A stretch of 64,000 nt of DNA from Motilimonas eburnea (GCF_021295345.1 NZ_JAIMJB010000001.1:62001-126000), one strand, 5' to 3'; shown: positions 26,775-36,544, counted from the first letter of the stretch. Program-made: numbers and translations. Notes: generated from the letters alone by a model not told the origin.

Positions 26775-27881
26775 ATGAAACAATTAACCAAAATGGCGTT
26801 TGCCTTTGCCATCACTGCCGCCGCAAGCTTGTCTCTGCTCGGTTGTGGTGAGCAAAAAGCAGATAGTCAAGGACAAGTAAAACAAGAGCAGATTAAGTGG
26901 AAATTAGTGACCTCTTGGCCTAAAAATTTCCCCGGTCTGGGGGTGGCACCGGAGCGCTTTGCTGAAAAAGTGAATGTGATGAGTGGTGGGCGCCTAACCA
27001 TCAAGGTTTATGGTGCGGGTGAATTAGTTCCTGCATTGCAAGTGTTTGATGCCGTTTCTGCTGGCACCGCGCAAATGGGGCATTCAGGGGCTTACTACTG
27101 GAAAGGCAAGTCACCGGCAGCACAATTCTTTTCAACGATGCCCTTTGGTATGACGGCGCAAGAGATGAATGCTTGGCTTCATAATGGGGGTGGCCTTGAG
27201 CTTTGGCAAGAAGTGTACGCGCCTTTTAATCTGGTCCCACTGGCGGGCGGTAATACCGACATTCAAATGGGTGGATGGTTTAATAAAGAAATCAACACGG
27301 TTGCCGACCTAGAAGGCCTTAAAATGCGCTTGCCGGGATTAGGCGGAGAAGTGCTTAAGCGCGCAGGCGGTGTGCCTGTGAATTTACCGGGCGGTGAAAT
27401 CTTTACTTCATTACAAACAGGGGCCATTGACGCGACGGAATGGGTTGGTCCATACAATGATTTAGCGTTTGGCTTACATAAAGCTGCCAAATATTATTAC
27501 TACCCGGGTTGGCATGAGCCAGGCACGACTATTGAATTTATGGCTAATAAAGCAGCATTGGAAGCATTACCGGAAGATTTACGCATGATTGTGGAAGTGG
27601 CGGCAAAAGCAACTAACCAAGAAATGCTAGATGAATACATGGTAAAAAATGCTGAGGCATTGAAAAACTTAGTGGATGAACACGGCGTAGAGCTGCGTCA
27701 ATTCCCTGTTGAAGTAATGCAAAAGCTGAAGTCCTTAAGTGATGAGGTATTACAAGAGCAGGTCGCCAATGATCCGCAGATGAAAAAAGTTTACGATGCT
27801 TACATGGCATTTTTAAATGACGCGAAAGACTACAGTAAAGTCTCATCAAAAGCGTATATAGAATTACGTGACCAAGAATAA
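26775..27881 (+). CDS. dctP: TRAP substrate-binding lipoprotein (DctP, TakP-like)
   Basis: Periplasmic binding component of the TRAP importer (368 residues). Instead of a cleaved soluble signal it has a lipobox (LSLLGCG, Cys24), so it is predicted to be membrane-anchored. The mature protein matches the DctP group typified by TakP, which binds 2-oxo acids with a cation: VTSWPKNFPGLGVAPERFAE, AGTAQMGHSGAYYWKGK, MRLPGLGGEVLKRAGG with the conserved carboxylate-binding Arg, and AIDATEWVGPYND. A monocarboxylate or 2-oxo-acid substrate is therefore likely, but specificity is inferred. AACAGGAGAAAG precedes the ATG. The gene is followed by a good terminator at 27962. Confidence 0.9.
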   Translation: MKQLTKMAFAFAITAAASLSLLGCGEQKADSQGQVKQEQIKWKLVTSWPKNFPGLGVAPERFAEKVNVMSGGRLTIKVYGAGELVPALQVFDAVSAGTAQMGHSGAYYWKGKSPAAQFFSTMPFGMTAQEMNAWLHNGGGLELWQEVYAPFNLVPLAGGNTDIQMGGWFNKEINTVADLEGLKMRLPGLGGEVLKRAGGVPVNLPGGEIFTSLQTGAIDATEWVGPYNDLAFGLHKAAKYYYYPGWHEPGTTIEFMANKAALEALPEDLRMIVEVAAKATNQEMLDEYMVKNAEALKNLVDEHGVELRQFPVEVMQKLKSLSDEVLQEQVANDPQMKKVYDAYMAFLNDAKDYSKVSSKAYIELRDQE

Positions 27882-27961
27882 AGGTCTAGGGGCAAAAAAC
27901 GAACTAAGTCAGGGCGATTGAATCGCGCTTAAATCTTGATTTTGTTGACTTAGATCAATTT

Positions 27962-27992
27962 ATATAGCGGGCAAATGGCTCGCTATTTTTTT
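27962..27992 (+). terminator. intrinsic terminator of the TRAP operon
   Basis: Stem ATAGCGGG/CTCGCTAT (27964-27971 with 27979-27986, one G-U pair) around a 7-base loop, followed by seven T. Confidence 0.87.
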
Positions 27993-28107
27993 ACCCATTT
28001 AGTTATATTTTTGTAAACTAAGGGCGGATTGTTTGTAACAAGTGAATTCTCTACCTATGTTTTGATTTGTTAATCAGTCCGCGAATTTTAAAGGAGGCAT
28101 GCTGTAA

Positions 28108-28170
28108 ATGCGCATTTTTTTTGGCGATTTCATCCGCTTTAATGCTAGAATACAGCGCCTGAAAATTTAG
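28108..28170 (+). CDS. possible 20-codon leader ORF upstream of nqrA
   Basis: AAAGGAGG, a nearly ideal Shine-Dalgarno (28090-28097), is followed ten bases later by an ATG opening a 20-codon frame, MRIFFGDFIRFNARIQRLKI, ending in TAG. It has no recognisable family and is too short for similarity to mean much. It overlaps a candidate extended -10 promoter (28143-28151). Either the ORF lies on a longer transcript or the ribosome-binding site is fortuitous. The call is tentative. Confidence 0.3.
   Translation: MRIFFGDFIRFNARIQRLKI
28143..28151 (+). promoter_or_regulatory. candidate extended -10 promoter for the nqr operon
   Basis: TGCTAGAAT fits the extended -10 consensus (TGN-TATAAT). The best -35-like hexamer, TTGGCG at 28121, is at 19 bp spacing. 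Transcription would begin near 28158 and leave a leader of about 145 nt. Confidence 0.45.
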
Positions 28171-28303
28171 CTGGATGTTATCTTCATGTCGCAGGGGTGT
28201 TACAAAGGAACGTATCACTGGCGTCAGATCAGGTGTCTAGCGAATAAAATAGAGTGTCTTTAGGCACAAACCCTTTCTTCCCGATAAAGTAGTGCAAGTG
28301 AGT

Positions 28304-29641
28304 ATGATTACAATAAAAAGAGGACTGGATCTCCCGATTCAAGGTGCTCCAGAGCAAGTAATCCATGATGGCAAAGCCATCACTAAGGTAGCTACCCTGG
28401 GCGAAGACTATGTTGGCATGCGCCCGACCATGAAAGTTAAGGTGGGTGATAGTGTAAAAAAAGGCCAAGTTCTTTTTGTTGATAAAAAGAATGAAGGTGT
28501 GCAATACACAGCGCCAGCATCCGGAGTAGTTGAAGAAATTAACCGTGGAGCCAAACGTGTGCTTCAGTCAGTTGTTATCGCTATCAAAGGCGATGACAGT
28601 GTTTCATTTGAGAAATACAGTGCGGCTGAACTCGCGTCATTAAGTCAAGATAAAGTTAAGGCCAACCTCATTGAGTCAGGTGCTTGGACAGCATTTCGTA
28701 CTCGACCTTTCAATAAGGTTCCTGCTATTGACGCCACCCCCGCAGCGATTTTTGTTACCGCGATGGATTCCAATCCACTTGCGGCTGATGCTGCAGTTAT
28801 TATTAATCAACAAGAGCAAGCTTACTTGAATGGTTTGGCTGTGATTGCCCGCCTTACCGAAGGTAAAGTGTATGTTTGTAAAGGTGATTCAAACTTACCG
28901 AAAGCAACATCAGCAAACGTTGAAGAGCATGTTTTTGCCGGTCCGCATCCCGCTGGTTTGCCGGGCACTCATATTCACTTCCTTGAACCTGTTAGCGCGA
29001 ACAAGCAAGTTTGGTTTATTAATTACCAAGACGTGATTGCATTTGGTCACCTGTTCCTAACGGGTGAGCTATACACAGATCGCATTGTATCCCTTGCTGG
29101 TCCTGCTGTTAATCAGCCTCGTCTAGTGCGTACTCGCTTGGGTGCGAGTTTGACTGAGCTGACTCAAGGTGAGCTGAAGTCGGGCGAGAACCGTATTATC
29201 TCAGGTTCTGTTTTATACGGCACCAATGCAGCGGGTCCATTAGCATACTTAGGCCGATACAGTAACCAAGTGTCGGTGCTGGCAGAAGGCCGCGAAAAAG
29301 AATTTTTAGGCTGGGGTGCGCCTGGTTTTAATAAATTCTCTGTTGCAAACGTATTTGCTTCTGGCTTTACCAAGAAACTGTTTAACTTCACTACAACAAC
29401 GGGCGGCAGTGACCGTGCTATGGTGCCAATTGGTCAATACGAGCGTGTAATGCCGCTTGATATCTTGCCAACCATGCTACTACGCGACTTAATTGCGGGT
29501 GATTTAGACGGTGCTCAGGCTCTGGGTTGTTTAGAGCTAGATGAAGAAGATCTTGCCCTATGTACCTTTGTATGCCCAGGTAAGTATGACTTTGGTCCTA
29601 TTCTTCGTGACTGTTTGACCACGATAGAGAAGGAAGGCTAA
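28304..29641 (+). CDS. nqrA: Na+-translocating NADH-quinone reductase subunit A
   Basis: First subunit of the Nqr complex, which oxidises NADH, reduces ubiquinone and pumps sodium across the inner membrane. The start at 28304 gives [20 protein letters not shown] and 445 residues, as in Vibrio NqrA (446); an in-frame GTG four codons upstream is not supported by the family. NqrA is a cytoplasmic-side subunit implicated in quinone interaction. Conserved segments include [34 protein letters not shown] and [17 protein letters not shown] near the C-terminus. nqrB begins three bases after the stop. Confidence 0.97.
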   Translation: MITIKRGLDLPIQGAPEQVIHDGKAITKVATLGEDYVGMRPTMKVKVGDSVKKGQVLFVDKKNEGVQYTAPASGVVEEINRGAKRVLQSVVIAIKGDDSVSFEKYSAAELASLSQDKVKANLIESGAWTAFRTRPFNKVPAIDATPAAIFVTAMDSNPLAADAAVIINQQEQAYLNGLAVIARLTEGKVYVCKGDSNLPKATSANVEEHVFAGPHPAGLPGTHIHFLEPVSANKQVWFINYQDVIAFGHLFLTGELYTDRIVSLAGPAVNQPRLVRTRLGASLTELTQGELKSGENRIISGSVLYGTNAAGPLAYLGRYSNQVSVLAEGREKEFLGWGAPGFNKFSVANVFASGFTKKLFNFTTTTGGSDRAMVPIGQYERVMPLDILPTMLLRDLIAGDLDGAQALGCLELDEEDLALCTFVCPGKYDFGPILRDCLTTIEKEG

Positions 29642-29643
29642 CA

Positions 29644-30849
29644 ATGTTGAAAAAATTTATTGAGGATATTGAGCCTCATTTTGAGCCTGGTGGAAAACAC
29701 GAGAAGTGGTATGCCCTCTATGAAGCGGCCGCTACCTTTGCTTACACCCCAGGTTTTGTAAACAAAGGTCGCTCTCACGTTCGTGATGGCATTGATTTAA
29801 AACGCATCATGATTTTCGTATGGCTAGCGACATTCCCGACCATGTTTTATGGTATGTACAATGTCGGTTTCCAAGCAAACGAAGCCATTGCTGCGGGCAC
29901 CGGAACTGCATTTGATGATTGGCGTGTAGCTATTCTGCAAATGCTTGGCGTGACCATGGGGGCTGATGCGGGTGTATTTGCCAACATGATGTTTGGCGCC
30001 ATGTACTTTCTGCCTATCTATGCGGTTACCTTTATCGTAGGTGGCTTCTGGGAAGTATTATTTGCAACGGTCCGTCGCCATGAAGTGAACGAAGGCTTCT
30101 TTGTGACCTCGGTTCTGTTTGCTCTCATCGTGCCTGCGTCCATTCCTTTATGGCAAGTGGCCATCGGTATTACGTTTGGTGTGGTTATCGCTAAAGAAAT
30201 CTTTGGTGGTACCGGTCGTAACTTCCTAAACCCAGCACTTGCTGGCCGTGCATTCTTATTCTTTGCTTACCCGTCAGATATTTCAGGTGACTCAGTTTGG
30301 ACTGCTGTTGATGGTTTCTCTGGTGCAACGTCACTTAGCTTAGCGGCTAATGGTGGTATGGAAGCGGTGACCACTCAAATGAGCTGGATGGATGCTTTCG
30401 TTGGTAACATGCAAGGTTCTATTGGTGAGGTATCAACGCTGGCCATCTTAATCGGTGGTGCATTCTTGATGATCACTAAGATTGCGTCTTGGCGAATTGT
30501 TGCCGGTGTCATGATTGGTATGGGTGTAACCGCATTCTTGTTCAATGCGATTGGCTCTGACACTAACCCTATGTTTGAAGTGCCATGGCACTGGCACCTA
30601 GTGATGGGTGGCTTTGCGTTCGGTATGATGTTTATGGCAACAGACCCAGTATCGGCGTCATTTACCAATAATGGTAAGTGGATGTACGGTGCGCTTATCG
30701 GTGTAATGGTGGTCTTGATTCGTGTGGTTAACCCTGCTTTCCCAGAAGGCATGATGCTAGCAATCCTATTTGCTAACTTGTTCGCCCCGTTATTCGACTA
30801 CTTGGTTGTTCAGTCAAACGTTAAACGGAGACTTGCACGCAATGGCTAG
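29644..30849 (+). CDS. nqrB: Na+-NQR subunit B
   Basis: Membrane subunit (401 residues) with about ten spans, which carries riboflavin and a covalently bound FMN and forms much of the sodium path. The FMN attachment site is Thr229 in [12 protein letters not shown], modified by ApbE, which is encoded downstream. The N-terminus ([23 protein letters not shown]) and [20 protein letters not shown] are diagnostic. It overlaps nqrC by eight bases. Confidence 0.97.
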   Translation: MLKKFIEDIEPHFEPGGKHEKWYALYEAAATFAYTPGFVNKGRSHVRDGIDLKRIMIFVWLATFPTMFYGMYNVGFQANEAIAAGTGTAFDDWRVAILQMLGVTMGADAGVFANMMFGAMYFLPIYAVTFIVGGFWEVLFATVRRHEVNEGFFVTSVLFALIVPASIPLWQVAIGITFGVVIAKEIFGGTGRNFLNPALAGRAFLFFAYPSDISGDSVWTAVDGFSGATSLSLAANGGMEAVTTQMSWMDAFVGNMQGSIGEVSTLAILIGGAFLMITKIASWRIVAGVMIGMGVTAFLFNAIGSDTNPMFEVPWHWHLVMGGFAFGMMFMATDPVSASFTNNGKWMYGALIGVMVVLIRVVNPAFPEGMMLAILFANLFAPLFDYLVVQSNVKRRLARNG

Positions 30850-31621
30850 TAAAGAATCCTTAGGCAAAACTATCTCCGTCGTAGTAGGTGTTTGTCTTGC
30901 TTGTTCTATCGTCGTATCGGTTGCCGCTGTAGGCTTACGCCCAACTCAGCAAGCTAATGCGCTTTTGGATAAGCAAAAAAATATTTTGGCCGTTTCTGGT
31001 TTAGAAGTCGGTTCACAAAAAATGGCTGATGTGTTCGCGAAAAACATCGAAGCCCGTGTTGTCGATCTAGCGACAGGTGAATACTCAAACGCGGTTAATG
31101 CGAATGAATATGACCCCCTCGCAGCTGCTAAAGATCCTAGCACCAGCACTAAGCTGACATCAGACCAAGCGAAAGCGGGTTTCTCGACTCGTGAAAACTT
31201 AGGTTTGGTGTACTTAGTAAAAAATGATGCTGGCGACCTTGAGCGCGTCATTGTTCCTGTACGTGGCGCAGGTCTGTGGAATATGATGTACGCCTTTGTA
31301 GCGGTACAGCCTGATGGCAATACCGTTGACGGCATTACTTACTACCAACACGGTGAAACACCGGGTCTAGGTGGTGAGGTTGATAACCCTATGTGGAAGG
31401 CCCTTTGGCCAGGCAAGAAACTGTTTGATGAGCAAGGTAACCCTGCCATTAAGATCGTTAAAGGTGGCGCAGCGGCCGGTGACGTTCACGGTGTAGATGG
31501 TTTATCTGGTGCAACCCTGACAGGTGTGGGTATCCAGCATAGCTTTGATTTTTGGTTAGGTACGCAAGGCTATGGTGCTTACTTGAAAAAGCTAGGTAAA
31601 GGAGAGCTAAACAATGGCTAG
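30842..31621 (+). CDS. nqrC: Na+-NQR subunit C
   Basis: Subunit of 259 residues with one N-terminal membrane span (about 10-31) and a periplasmic FMN-binding domain. FMN is attached to Thr225 in [10 protein letters not shown], the same residue number as in Vibrio cholerae. The start at 30842 overlaps the nqrB end by eight bases and is preceded by ACGGAGA. The conserved [11 protein letters not shown] segment occurs near residue 170. Its 3' end overlaps nqrD by eight bases. Confidence 0.97.
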   Translation: MASKESLGKTISVVVGVCLACSIVVSVAAVGLRPTQQANALLDKQKNILAVSGLEVGSQKMADVFAKNIEARVVDLATGEYSNAVNANEYDPLAAAKDPSTSTKLTSDQAKAGFSTRENLGLVYLVKNDAGDLERVIVPVRGAGLWNMMYAFVAVQPDGNTVDGITYYQHGETPGLGGEVDNPMWKALWPGKKLFDEQGNPAIKIVKGGAAAGDVHGVDGLSGATLTGVGIQHSFDFWLGTQGYGAYLKKLGKGELNNG

Positions 31622-32240
31622 TGATACTAAGAGCGTCCTAACAGGGCCGATTATCTCGAACAACCCAATTGCATTGCAAATATTAGGTGTTTGTTCGGCT
31701 CTAGCGGTAACCAGTAAATTAGAAACAGCTTTCGTTATGACCTTAGCGGTTGTCTTCGTATGTGCTTTTTCTAACTTGTTTATTTCGATTATTCGTAATC
31801 ACATTCCAGGCAGTGTCCGTATTATCGTACAAATGGCGATCATTGCGTCATTGGTAATTGTGGTTGACCAAGTACTTAAGGCGGTGGCATTTGAACTGTC
31901 TAAACAGCTGTCGGTTTACGTTGGTCTGATTATTACCAACTGTATCGTAATGGGTCGTGCTGAAGCTTACGCAATGAAGAGCCCTCCAGGCGCGAGCTTT
32001 ATGGACGGTATCGGTAATGGTCTAGGTTATGGCTTCATTCTAGTCGCTGTCGGTGGTATTCGAGAGTTCTTTGGCTCTGGTGCACTTTTCGGTATCGAAA
32101 TCATGCCATTAACGTCAGCAGGTGGTTGGTACCAAAGTAATGGCTTATTGCTATTACCGCCAAGTGCGTTCTTTATCATCGGGTTATTGATCTGGGCAAT
32201 CAGAACATACAAACCTGAACAGGTTGAGGCGAAGGACTAA
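31614..32240 (+). CDS. nqrD: Na+-NQR subunit D
   Basis: Integral membrane subunit of 208 residues with six spans, homologous to NqrE and arranged with it as an inverted pair; together they ligate an intramembrane iron centre. The family segments [22 protein letters not shown] and [18 protein letters not shown], with the conserved Cys in ITNC, are present. The stop overlaps the nqrE ATG by one base. Confidence 0.96.
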   Translation: MASDTKSVLTGPIISNNPIALQILGVCSALAVTSKLETAFVMTLAVVFVCAFSNLFISIIRNHIPGSVRIIVQMAIIASLVIVVDQVLKAVAFELSKQLSVYVGLIITNCIVMGRAEAYAMKSPPGASFMDGIGNGLGYGFILVAVGGIREFFGSGALFGIEIMPLTSAGGWYQSNGLLLLPPSAFFIIGLLIWAIRTYKPEQVEAKD

Positions 32241-32848
32241 TGGAACATTATTTAAGTATTTTTATTCGCTCAATTTTCATTGAGAATATGGCGTTAGCTT
32301 TCTTTCTAGGGATGTGTACCTTCCTTGCTGTATCAAAGAAAGTGAAAACGGCATTCGGTTTAGGTGTTGCGGTTATCGTGGTGCTCGCCATTTCGGTTCC
32401 GGTTAACCAAGTGATCTACTTTAACTTACTTGCACCCGGTGCACTTGAGTGGGCAGGCCTTGGCGAAGCGGACTTAAGCTTCTTAGGTTACATCACTTTC
32501 ATCGGTGTGATTGCGGCTTTAGTGCAAATCCTAGAAATGGTATTGGATAAGTATTTCCCTGCGTTATACCAAGCTCTGGGTATCTTCCTACCTTTGATTA
32601 CGGTTAACTGTGCGATCTTTGGTGGTGTGTCATTCATGGTGCAACGTGAATACAACATCGCAGAGTCTTTCGTTTACGGTGTAGGTAGTGGTGTTGGTTG
32701 GTTACTTGCGATTGTGGCCCTAGCCGGTATCCGTGAGAAAATGAAATACGCAGACGTGCCAGATGGTCTTCGTGGTTTAGGTATTACCTTCATCACTTCA
32801 GGTCTAATGGCGTTAGGCTTCATGTCTTTCTCTGGTATTCAGTTGTAA
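32240..32848 (+). CDS. nqrE: Na+-NQR subunit E
   Basis: Integral membrane subunit of 202 residues with six spans. The segments [25 protein letters not shown] and [20 protein letters not shown] contain the conserved cysteines that, with those of NqrD, bind iron within the membrane. Length is that of Vibrio NqrE (198). A 41-bp gap with a hairpin separates it from nqrF, the only real gap within the nqr subunit genes besides nqrA-nqrB. Confidence 0.96.
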   Translation: MEHYLSIFIRSIFIENMALAFFLGMCTFLAVSKKVKTAFGLGVAVIVVLAISVPVNQVIYFNLLAPGALEWAGLGEADLSFLGYITFIGVIAALVQILEMVLDKYFPALYQALGIFLPLITVNCAIFGGVSFMVQREYNIAESFVYGVGSGVGWLLAIVALAGIREKMKYADVPDGLRGLGITFITSGLMALGFMSFSGIQL

Positions 32849-32852
32849 TTTT

Positions 32853-32870
32853 GGGGCCTACTTAGGCCCC
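32853..32870 (+). promoter_or_regulatory. intercistronic hairpin between nqrE and nqrF
   Basis: A perfect stem GGGGCCT-ACTT-AGGCCCC, seven pairs, nearly all G-C, lies four bases after the nqrE stop and six bases before AAGGA of nqrF. It has no U-tract, so mRNA processing, stabilisation or partial attenuation is more likely than termination. Confidence 0.6.
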
Positions 32871-32889
32871 TGAAGCAAGGAAATTGTCG

Positions 32890-34113
32890 ATGGAAATTAT
32901 TCTCGGCGTTGTCATGTTCACCTTAATCGTTTTGGCCTTGGTATTTATTATCTTGTCTGCTAAATCGAAGTTGGTGGCCTCTGGCGACATTACAATCTCA
33001 GTAAACGGTGATCCTGAAAAGGCGATCACCTGTGGCGCTGGCGGCAAACTGCTGGGCGCATTAGCTAATTCAGGTATTTTCGTTTCTTCAGCTTGTGGTG
33101 GCGGTGGCTCATGTGGCCAGTGTCGCGTAAAAGTGAAAGCAGGCGGCGGTGACATTTTACCTACCGAACTTGATCACATCTCTAAAGGTGAAGCGCGCGA
33201 AGGTGAGCGTTTGGCTTGTCAAGTTAACGTCAAACAAGACATGGACATTGAGCTTCCAGAAGAAATTTTTGGCGTTAAGAAGTGGGAATGTACGGTTATC
33301 TCTAACGATAACAAAGCGACCTTTATTAAGGAGCTTAAGTTGCAAATCCCAGACGGTGAGTCGGTTCCTTTCCGTGCCGGTGGTTACATCCAAATTGAAG
33401 CACCCGCTCATCACGTTAAATACAAAGACTTCGATATTGAAGAGCAATACCGTGGTGACTGGGAACATTTTGGTTTCTTCGATTTAGAATCTAAGGTCGA
33501 TGAAGAAACCATCCGCGCTTACTCGATGGCTAACTACCCAGAAGAGCATGGCATCATCATGCTTAACGTACGTATCGCGACGCCGCCACCAAATAACATG
33601 AAGTTACCATGTGGTAAGATGTCGTCTTACATCTTTAGCTTGAAAGCGGGTGATAAGGTGACTATTTCTGGTCCATTTGGTGAATTCTTTGCTAAAGACA
33701 CCGATGCTGAAATGGTATTTGTCGGTGGTGGTGCAGGTATGGCGCCAATGCGTTCTCATATCTTTGACCAATTCCGTCGTTTACATACTAAGCGTAAAGT
33801 AAGCTTCTGGTATGGTGCGCGTTCGAAACGTGAAATGTTCTATGTAGAAGATTTCGACTCAATCGCAGCAGAAAACGAAAACTTTGAATGGCATGTGGCA
33901 TTAAGTGATCCACAACCTGAAGATAACTGGGATGGCTACACTGGCTTTATCCACAATGTATTGTTTGAAAACTACTTGCGCGATCATGAAGCGCCGGAAG
34001 ATTGTGAATACTACATGTGTGGTCCACCGGTGATGAACGCAGCCGTTATCAACATGCTAAAAGAATTAGGTGTTGAAGACGAGAATATCCTATTGGATGA
34101 CTTTGGTGGTTAA
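32890..34113 (+). CDS. nqrF: Na+-NQR subunit F, NADH-oxidising
   Basis: Entry point of electrons into Nqr (407 residues). One N-terminal span (about 3-23) anchors it. A ferredoxin-like domain carries the 2Fe-2S ligands Cys69, Cys75, Cys78 and Cys110 ([12 protein letters not shown], then LAC). The FAD-binding motif is [11 protein letters not shown] and the NADH-binding site [12 protein letters not shown], with a C-terminal CGPPVMN. The start at 32890 ([10 protein letters not shown]) is preferred to a TTG two codons upstream; AAGGA is at 32876. apbE follows after six bases. Confidence 0.97.
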   Translation: MEIILGVVMFTLIVLALVFIILSAKSKLVASGDITISVNGDPEKAITCGAGGKLLGALANSGIFVSSACGGGGSCGQCRVKVKAGGGDILPTELDHISKGEAREGERLACQVNVKQDMDIELPEEIFGVKKWECTVISNDNKATFIKELKLQIPDGESVPFRAGGYIQIEAPAHHVKYKDFDIEEQYRGDWEHFGFFDLESKVDEETIRAYSMANYPEEHGIIMLNVRIATPPPNNMKLPCGKMSSYIFSLKAGDKVTISGPFGEFFAKDTDAEMVFVGGGAGMAPMRSHIFDQFRRLHTKRKVSFWYGARSKREMFYVEDFDSIAAENENFEWHVALSDPQPEDNWDGYTGFIHNVLFENYLRDHEAPEDCEYYMCGPPVMNAAVINMLKELGVEDENILLDDFGG

Positions 34114-34119
34114 TCCCTG

Positions 34120-35145
34120 ATGTTCAAATCCATAACGCAATGGCTAGCCCTTATCGGGCTAGCCTTTTTTATTGTAGGCTGCAGCCAAGATGCGCCAACC
34201 AAACCTATGGTGGTGGTGGAAGGCGCGACAATGGGCACCTACTATCGGGTTAAAGTAGTTACCGAAGGCATCAGTGATGTTGCCCAATTTCAGGCCGAAT
34301 TAGATAAGCGCTTAGAATTGGTTAACGACCAAATGTCGACTTATCGTCCGCAGTCGGAATTGTCTTTGTTTAATCAGGCACAGCAAAGCCATAGGGTTTC
34401 AGCTGATACCATCAAGGTTGTTAAACAAGGGATTGAACTGGCTCACTTAACCCAAGGCGCCTTGGATATTACCTTAGGCCCTTTGGTTAATTTATGGGGT
34501 TTTGGGCCTGATGCAAAACCTAAGCATTTGCCAACGGCGCAACAAATCGCTGAGCGCAAGGCGATCACAGGGGTTGAACATTTATCTTTTGATGGGCTGA
34601 TCCTATATAAAGCGATCCCGGAACTTTATGTTGATTTATCATCCATCGCTAAAGGTTATGGGGTCGATGTGCTGGCCGAATATATTGAAAGCTTGGGTGA
34701 GCACCATTACCTTGTTGATATCGGTGGTGAGCTGAGAATGAAGGGCAATAACGACAAGGATTTGCCTTGGCGCATTGCCGTTGAAAAGCCTGTTACCACA
34801 GAGCGAGCGATCCAAAAAGTGGTCGTGCCGGGTAATAATGCAGTGGCGACCTCAGGAAATTACCGTAATTACTTTGAAGAAAACGGTGAACGTTTCTCCC
34901 ATATGATCGATCCTAATACGGGCATGCCAATCAAGCATAAGTTGGTTTCGGTTACCGTGATAGGGCCATCCTCTATGGTGACCGACGGTTTAGCGACAGC
35001 AATAATGGTGATGGGACCTAAACTCGGCTATGATTTTGCCAGCGAACAAAAACTAGCCGTTTATATGATAATTAAAACAGATTCTGGTTTTGTTGAGCGT
35101 TATACTCAAGACTTTGAACCGTTTCTGCTTACGGAGGCAAAATGA
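34120..35145 (+). CDS. apbE: FAD:protein FMN transferase
   Basis: Periplasmic flavin transferase (341 residues) that attaches FMN from FAD to threonines of NqrB and NqrC through phosphoester bonds. It is a lipoprotein (lipobox FIVGC, Cys21). Conserved features: GATMGTYYRVKV, STYRPQSELSLFNQ, LGPLVNLWGFGP, the Ala-Lys-Gly-Tyr segment SSIAKGYGVDVLAEYIE, DIGGELRMKG, and HMIDPNTGMPI with the metal-binding residues. It sits between its substrate genes and nqrM, as in Vibrio and Shewanella. The stop overlaps the nqrM start by four bases (ATGA). Confidence 0.95.
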   Translation: MFKSITQWLALIGLAFFIVGCSQDAPTKPMVVVEGATMGTYYRVKVVTEGISDVAQFQAELDKRLELVNDQMSTYRPQSELSLFNQAQQSHRVSADTIKVVKQGIELAHLTQGALDITLGPLVNLWGFGPDAKPKHLPTAQQIAERKAITGVEHLSFDGLILYKAIPELYVDLSSIAKGYGVDVLAEYIESLGEHHYLVDIGGELRMKGNNDKDLPWRIAVEKPVTTERAIQKVVVPGNNAVATSGNYRNYFEENGERFSHMIDPNTGMPIKHKLVSVTVIGPSSMVTDGLATAIMVMGPKLGYDFASEQKLAVYMIIKTDSGFVERYTQDFEPFLLTEAK

Positions 35146-35366
35146 CGTATTTTATTGCTACCTTTGTGGTTTTTTTACTGGTGATCATTGCCATGTCAGT
35201 AGGCTATATCTTTCAGAAGAAAGCCGTCAGTGGCAGTTGTGGCGGTTTAGGCAGTATCGGCATTGATAAAGAATGTGATTGCCCCGATCCTTGTGATAAT
35301 CGCAAGAGGAAAATGGCTAAAGAAGAAGCCAGACGCCAAATGTTGGAAGATAATCGCATTATTTAG
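35142..35366 (+). CDS. nqrM: Na+-NQR maturation protein NqrM
   Basis: Small protein of 74 residues required for assembly of active Nqr, thought to deliver iron to the NqrD/NqrE centre. It has one N-terminal membrane span (about 3-23) and four conserved cysteines at residues 33, 45, 47 and 51 (GSCGG, ECDCPDPC), followed by a basic tail. The pattern and the position after apbE are typical. It is the last gene of the operon. Confidence 0.95.
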   Translation: MTYFIATFVVFLLVIIAMSVGYIFQKKAVSGSCGGLGSIGIDKECDCPDPCDNRKRKMAKEEARRQMLEDNRII

Positions 35367-35387
35367 CATGGCATCCTAGCTTGATAG

Positions 35388-35410
35388 AAGGCCCCATTGG
35401 GCCTTTTTTT
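35388..35410 (+). terminator. intrinsic terminator of the nqr operon
   Basis: Stem AAGGCCC with its complement GGGCCTT around a short loop, directly followed by a run of seven T ending at 35410. Confidence 0.9.
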
Positions 35411-35445
35411 ACATCTAAACCTTGTGAATTGTTTATTTATACATA

Positions 35446-35465
35446 TACTGTTTTTATGTACAGTT
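35446..35465 (+). promoter_or_regulatory. LexA (SOS) box upstream of dinB
   Basis: TACTGTTTTTATGTACAGTT has both conserved half-sites, CTGT-N8-ACAG, and differs only in the AT-rich core from the ideal E. coli box. It lies 15 bp before the dinB ATG, overlapping the likely promoter. Confidence 0.9.
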
Positions 35466-35479
35466 TGATGGGTTTGGTT

Positions 35480-36544
35480 ATGCAACGTAAAATTATTCAC
35501 GTCGATATGGATTGTTTTTTTGCTGCTGTTGAGATGCGAGATGATCCTTCGCTCACCTCCTTACCTATCGCCGTCGGGGGCGCAGCGTCGCGCCGTGGTG
35601 TCCTTTCAACGTGCAATTATGTGGCTAGAAAGTTTGGCATTCGTAGTGCGATGCCAATCCATAAAGCACTGCAATTATGTCCTGAATTAGTCATCTTGCC
35701 CGGACGTATGGATGCGTATAAGGCCGTTTCAAAGCAAGTGTTACAAATCTTTCACCGCTACACCGACATCATAGAGCCATTATCGTTAGATGAAGCTTAT
35801 TTAGATGTAAGTGAGTCATCACTTTTCTCTGGCTCAGCAACCTACATAGCTCAAGATATACGCAGAGCCATTGAAGAGGAAACCGGGCTCACGGCTTCTG
35901 CTGGGGTTGCGCCTTGTAAGTTTATTGCCAAAGTGGCATCGGATGAGAACAAGCCCAATGGCTTATGTGTGGTGACGCCTGCTGAAGTCGATGCTTTTGT
36001 GGCCAGCCTGCCTTTAGAAAAGATTCCTGGTGTTGGCAAGGTCACTTTAGAAAAATTACATGCCCTTGGCCTTTACACCTGTAAAGACGTTCACGCTTAT
36101 CCACGGGAAGTTATCTTAACTAAGTTTGGTAAATTTGGTCGTGTGCTGCTAGAGCGCAGCCAAGGTATCGATAACCGTGAGGTAGTAACAAGCAGAGAGC
36201 GTAAGTCGGTTGGTGTTGAGCGTACCCTTAGCCACAATATTGCTGAGCAAGCCGAGTGTGAGGTGATCCTGAAAGATTTATACCAAGAGTTACAGCGCAG
36301 GTTAACCCGGGTAGGAGCAAAAGACAGGATCCGATCATTGGCGGTAAAAATGAAGTTTGCTGACTTTCAGTTGCGCTCGGCCGAGCAAAAGGTGGCTCAA
36401 CTTGAGCCGGAATGTTATCAGCCATTACTGCTTCAGTTGTTGTCAAAAAGTCAGGGCAGAGGGATACGTTTGTTAGGTTTATCAGCTCAGCTCAACAGTG
36501 AAGGGAATAACGCTTTAGATGCCAAGCAATTAAACCTGATTTAG
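35480..36544 (+). CDS. dinB: DNA polymerase IV (Y-family translesion polymerase)
   Basis: Error-prone polymerase of 354 residues that bypasses DNA lesions. The start at 35480 gives MQRKIIHVDMDCFFAAVEMRDDP, equivalent to E. coli DinB. Catalytic acidic residues are in VDMDCFF (palm) and LSLDEAYLDV. The thumb helix-hairpin-helix is IPGVGKVTLEKLHALGL, and the little finger follows from about residue 235 (SVGVERTLSHNI). A C-terminal beta-clamp-binding motif is not obvious; LLGLSAQL may serve. The LexA box just upstream predicts SOS induction. Its stop codon abuts that of the convergent repeat-protein gene with no gap. Confidence 0.95.
   Translation: MQRKIIHVDMDCFFAAVEMRDDPSLTSLPIAVGGAASRRGVLSTCNYVARKFGIRSAMPIHKALQLCPELVILPGRMDAYKAVSKQVLQIFHRYTDIIEPLSLDEAYLDVSESSLFSGSATYIAQDIRRAIEEETGLTASAGVAPCKFIAKVASDENKPNGLCVVTPAEVDAFVASLPLEKIPGVGKVTLEKLHALGLYTCKDVHAYPREVILTKFGKFGRVLLERSQGIDNREVVTSRERKSVGVERTLSHNIAEQAECEVILKDLYQELQRRLTRVGAKDRIRSLAVKMKFADFQLRSAEQKVAQLEPECYQPLLLQLLSKSQGRGIRLLGLSAQLNSEGNNALDAKQLNLI

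Larger units (their letters stand above)
27882..28303. other. intergenic region between dctP and nqrA
   Basis: These 422 bp hold, in order: the dctP terminator (27962-27992), an AT-rich stretch, a strong Shine-Dalgarno with a 20-codon ORF (28108-28170), an extended -10 element (28143-28151) and a leader of about 145 nt before nqrA. A 12-bp palindrome AAATGCGCATTT is at 28106-28117. Confidence 0.6.

Noticed and set aside
27945-27958. FNR-like site TTGAC-TTAG-ATCAA
   Set aside because: Nine of ten conserved positions match, but it lies upstream of the dctP terminator and about 350 bp before nqrA, with no promoter near it. Probably chance.
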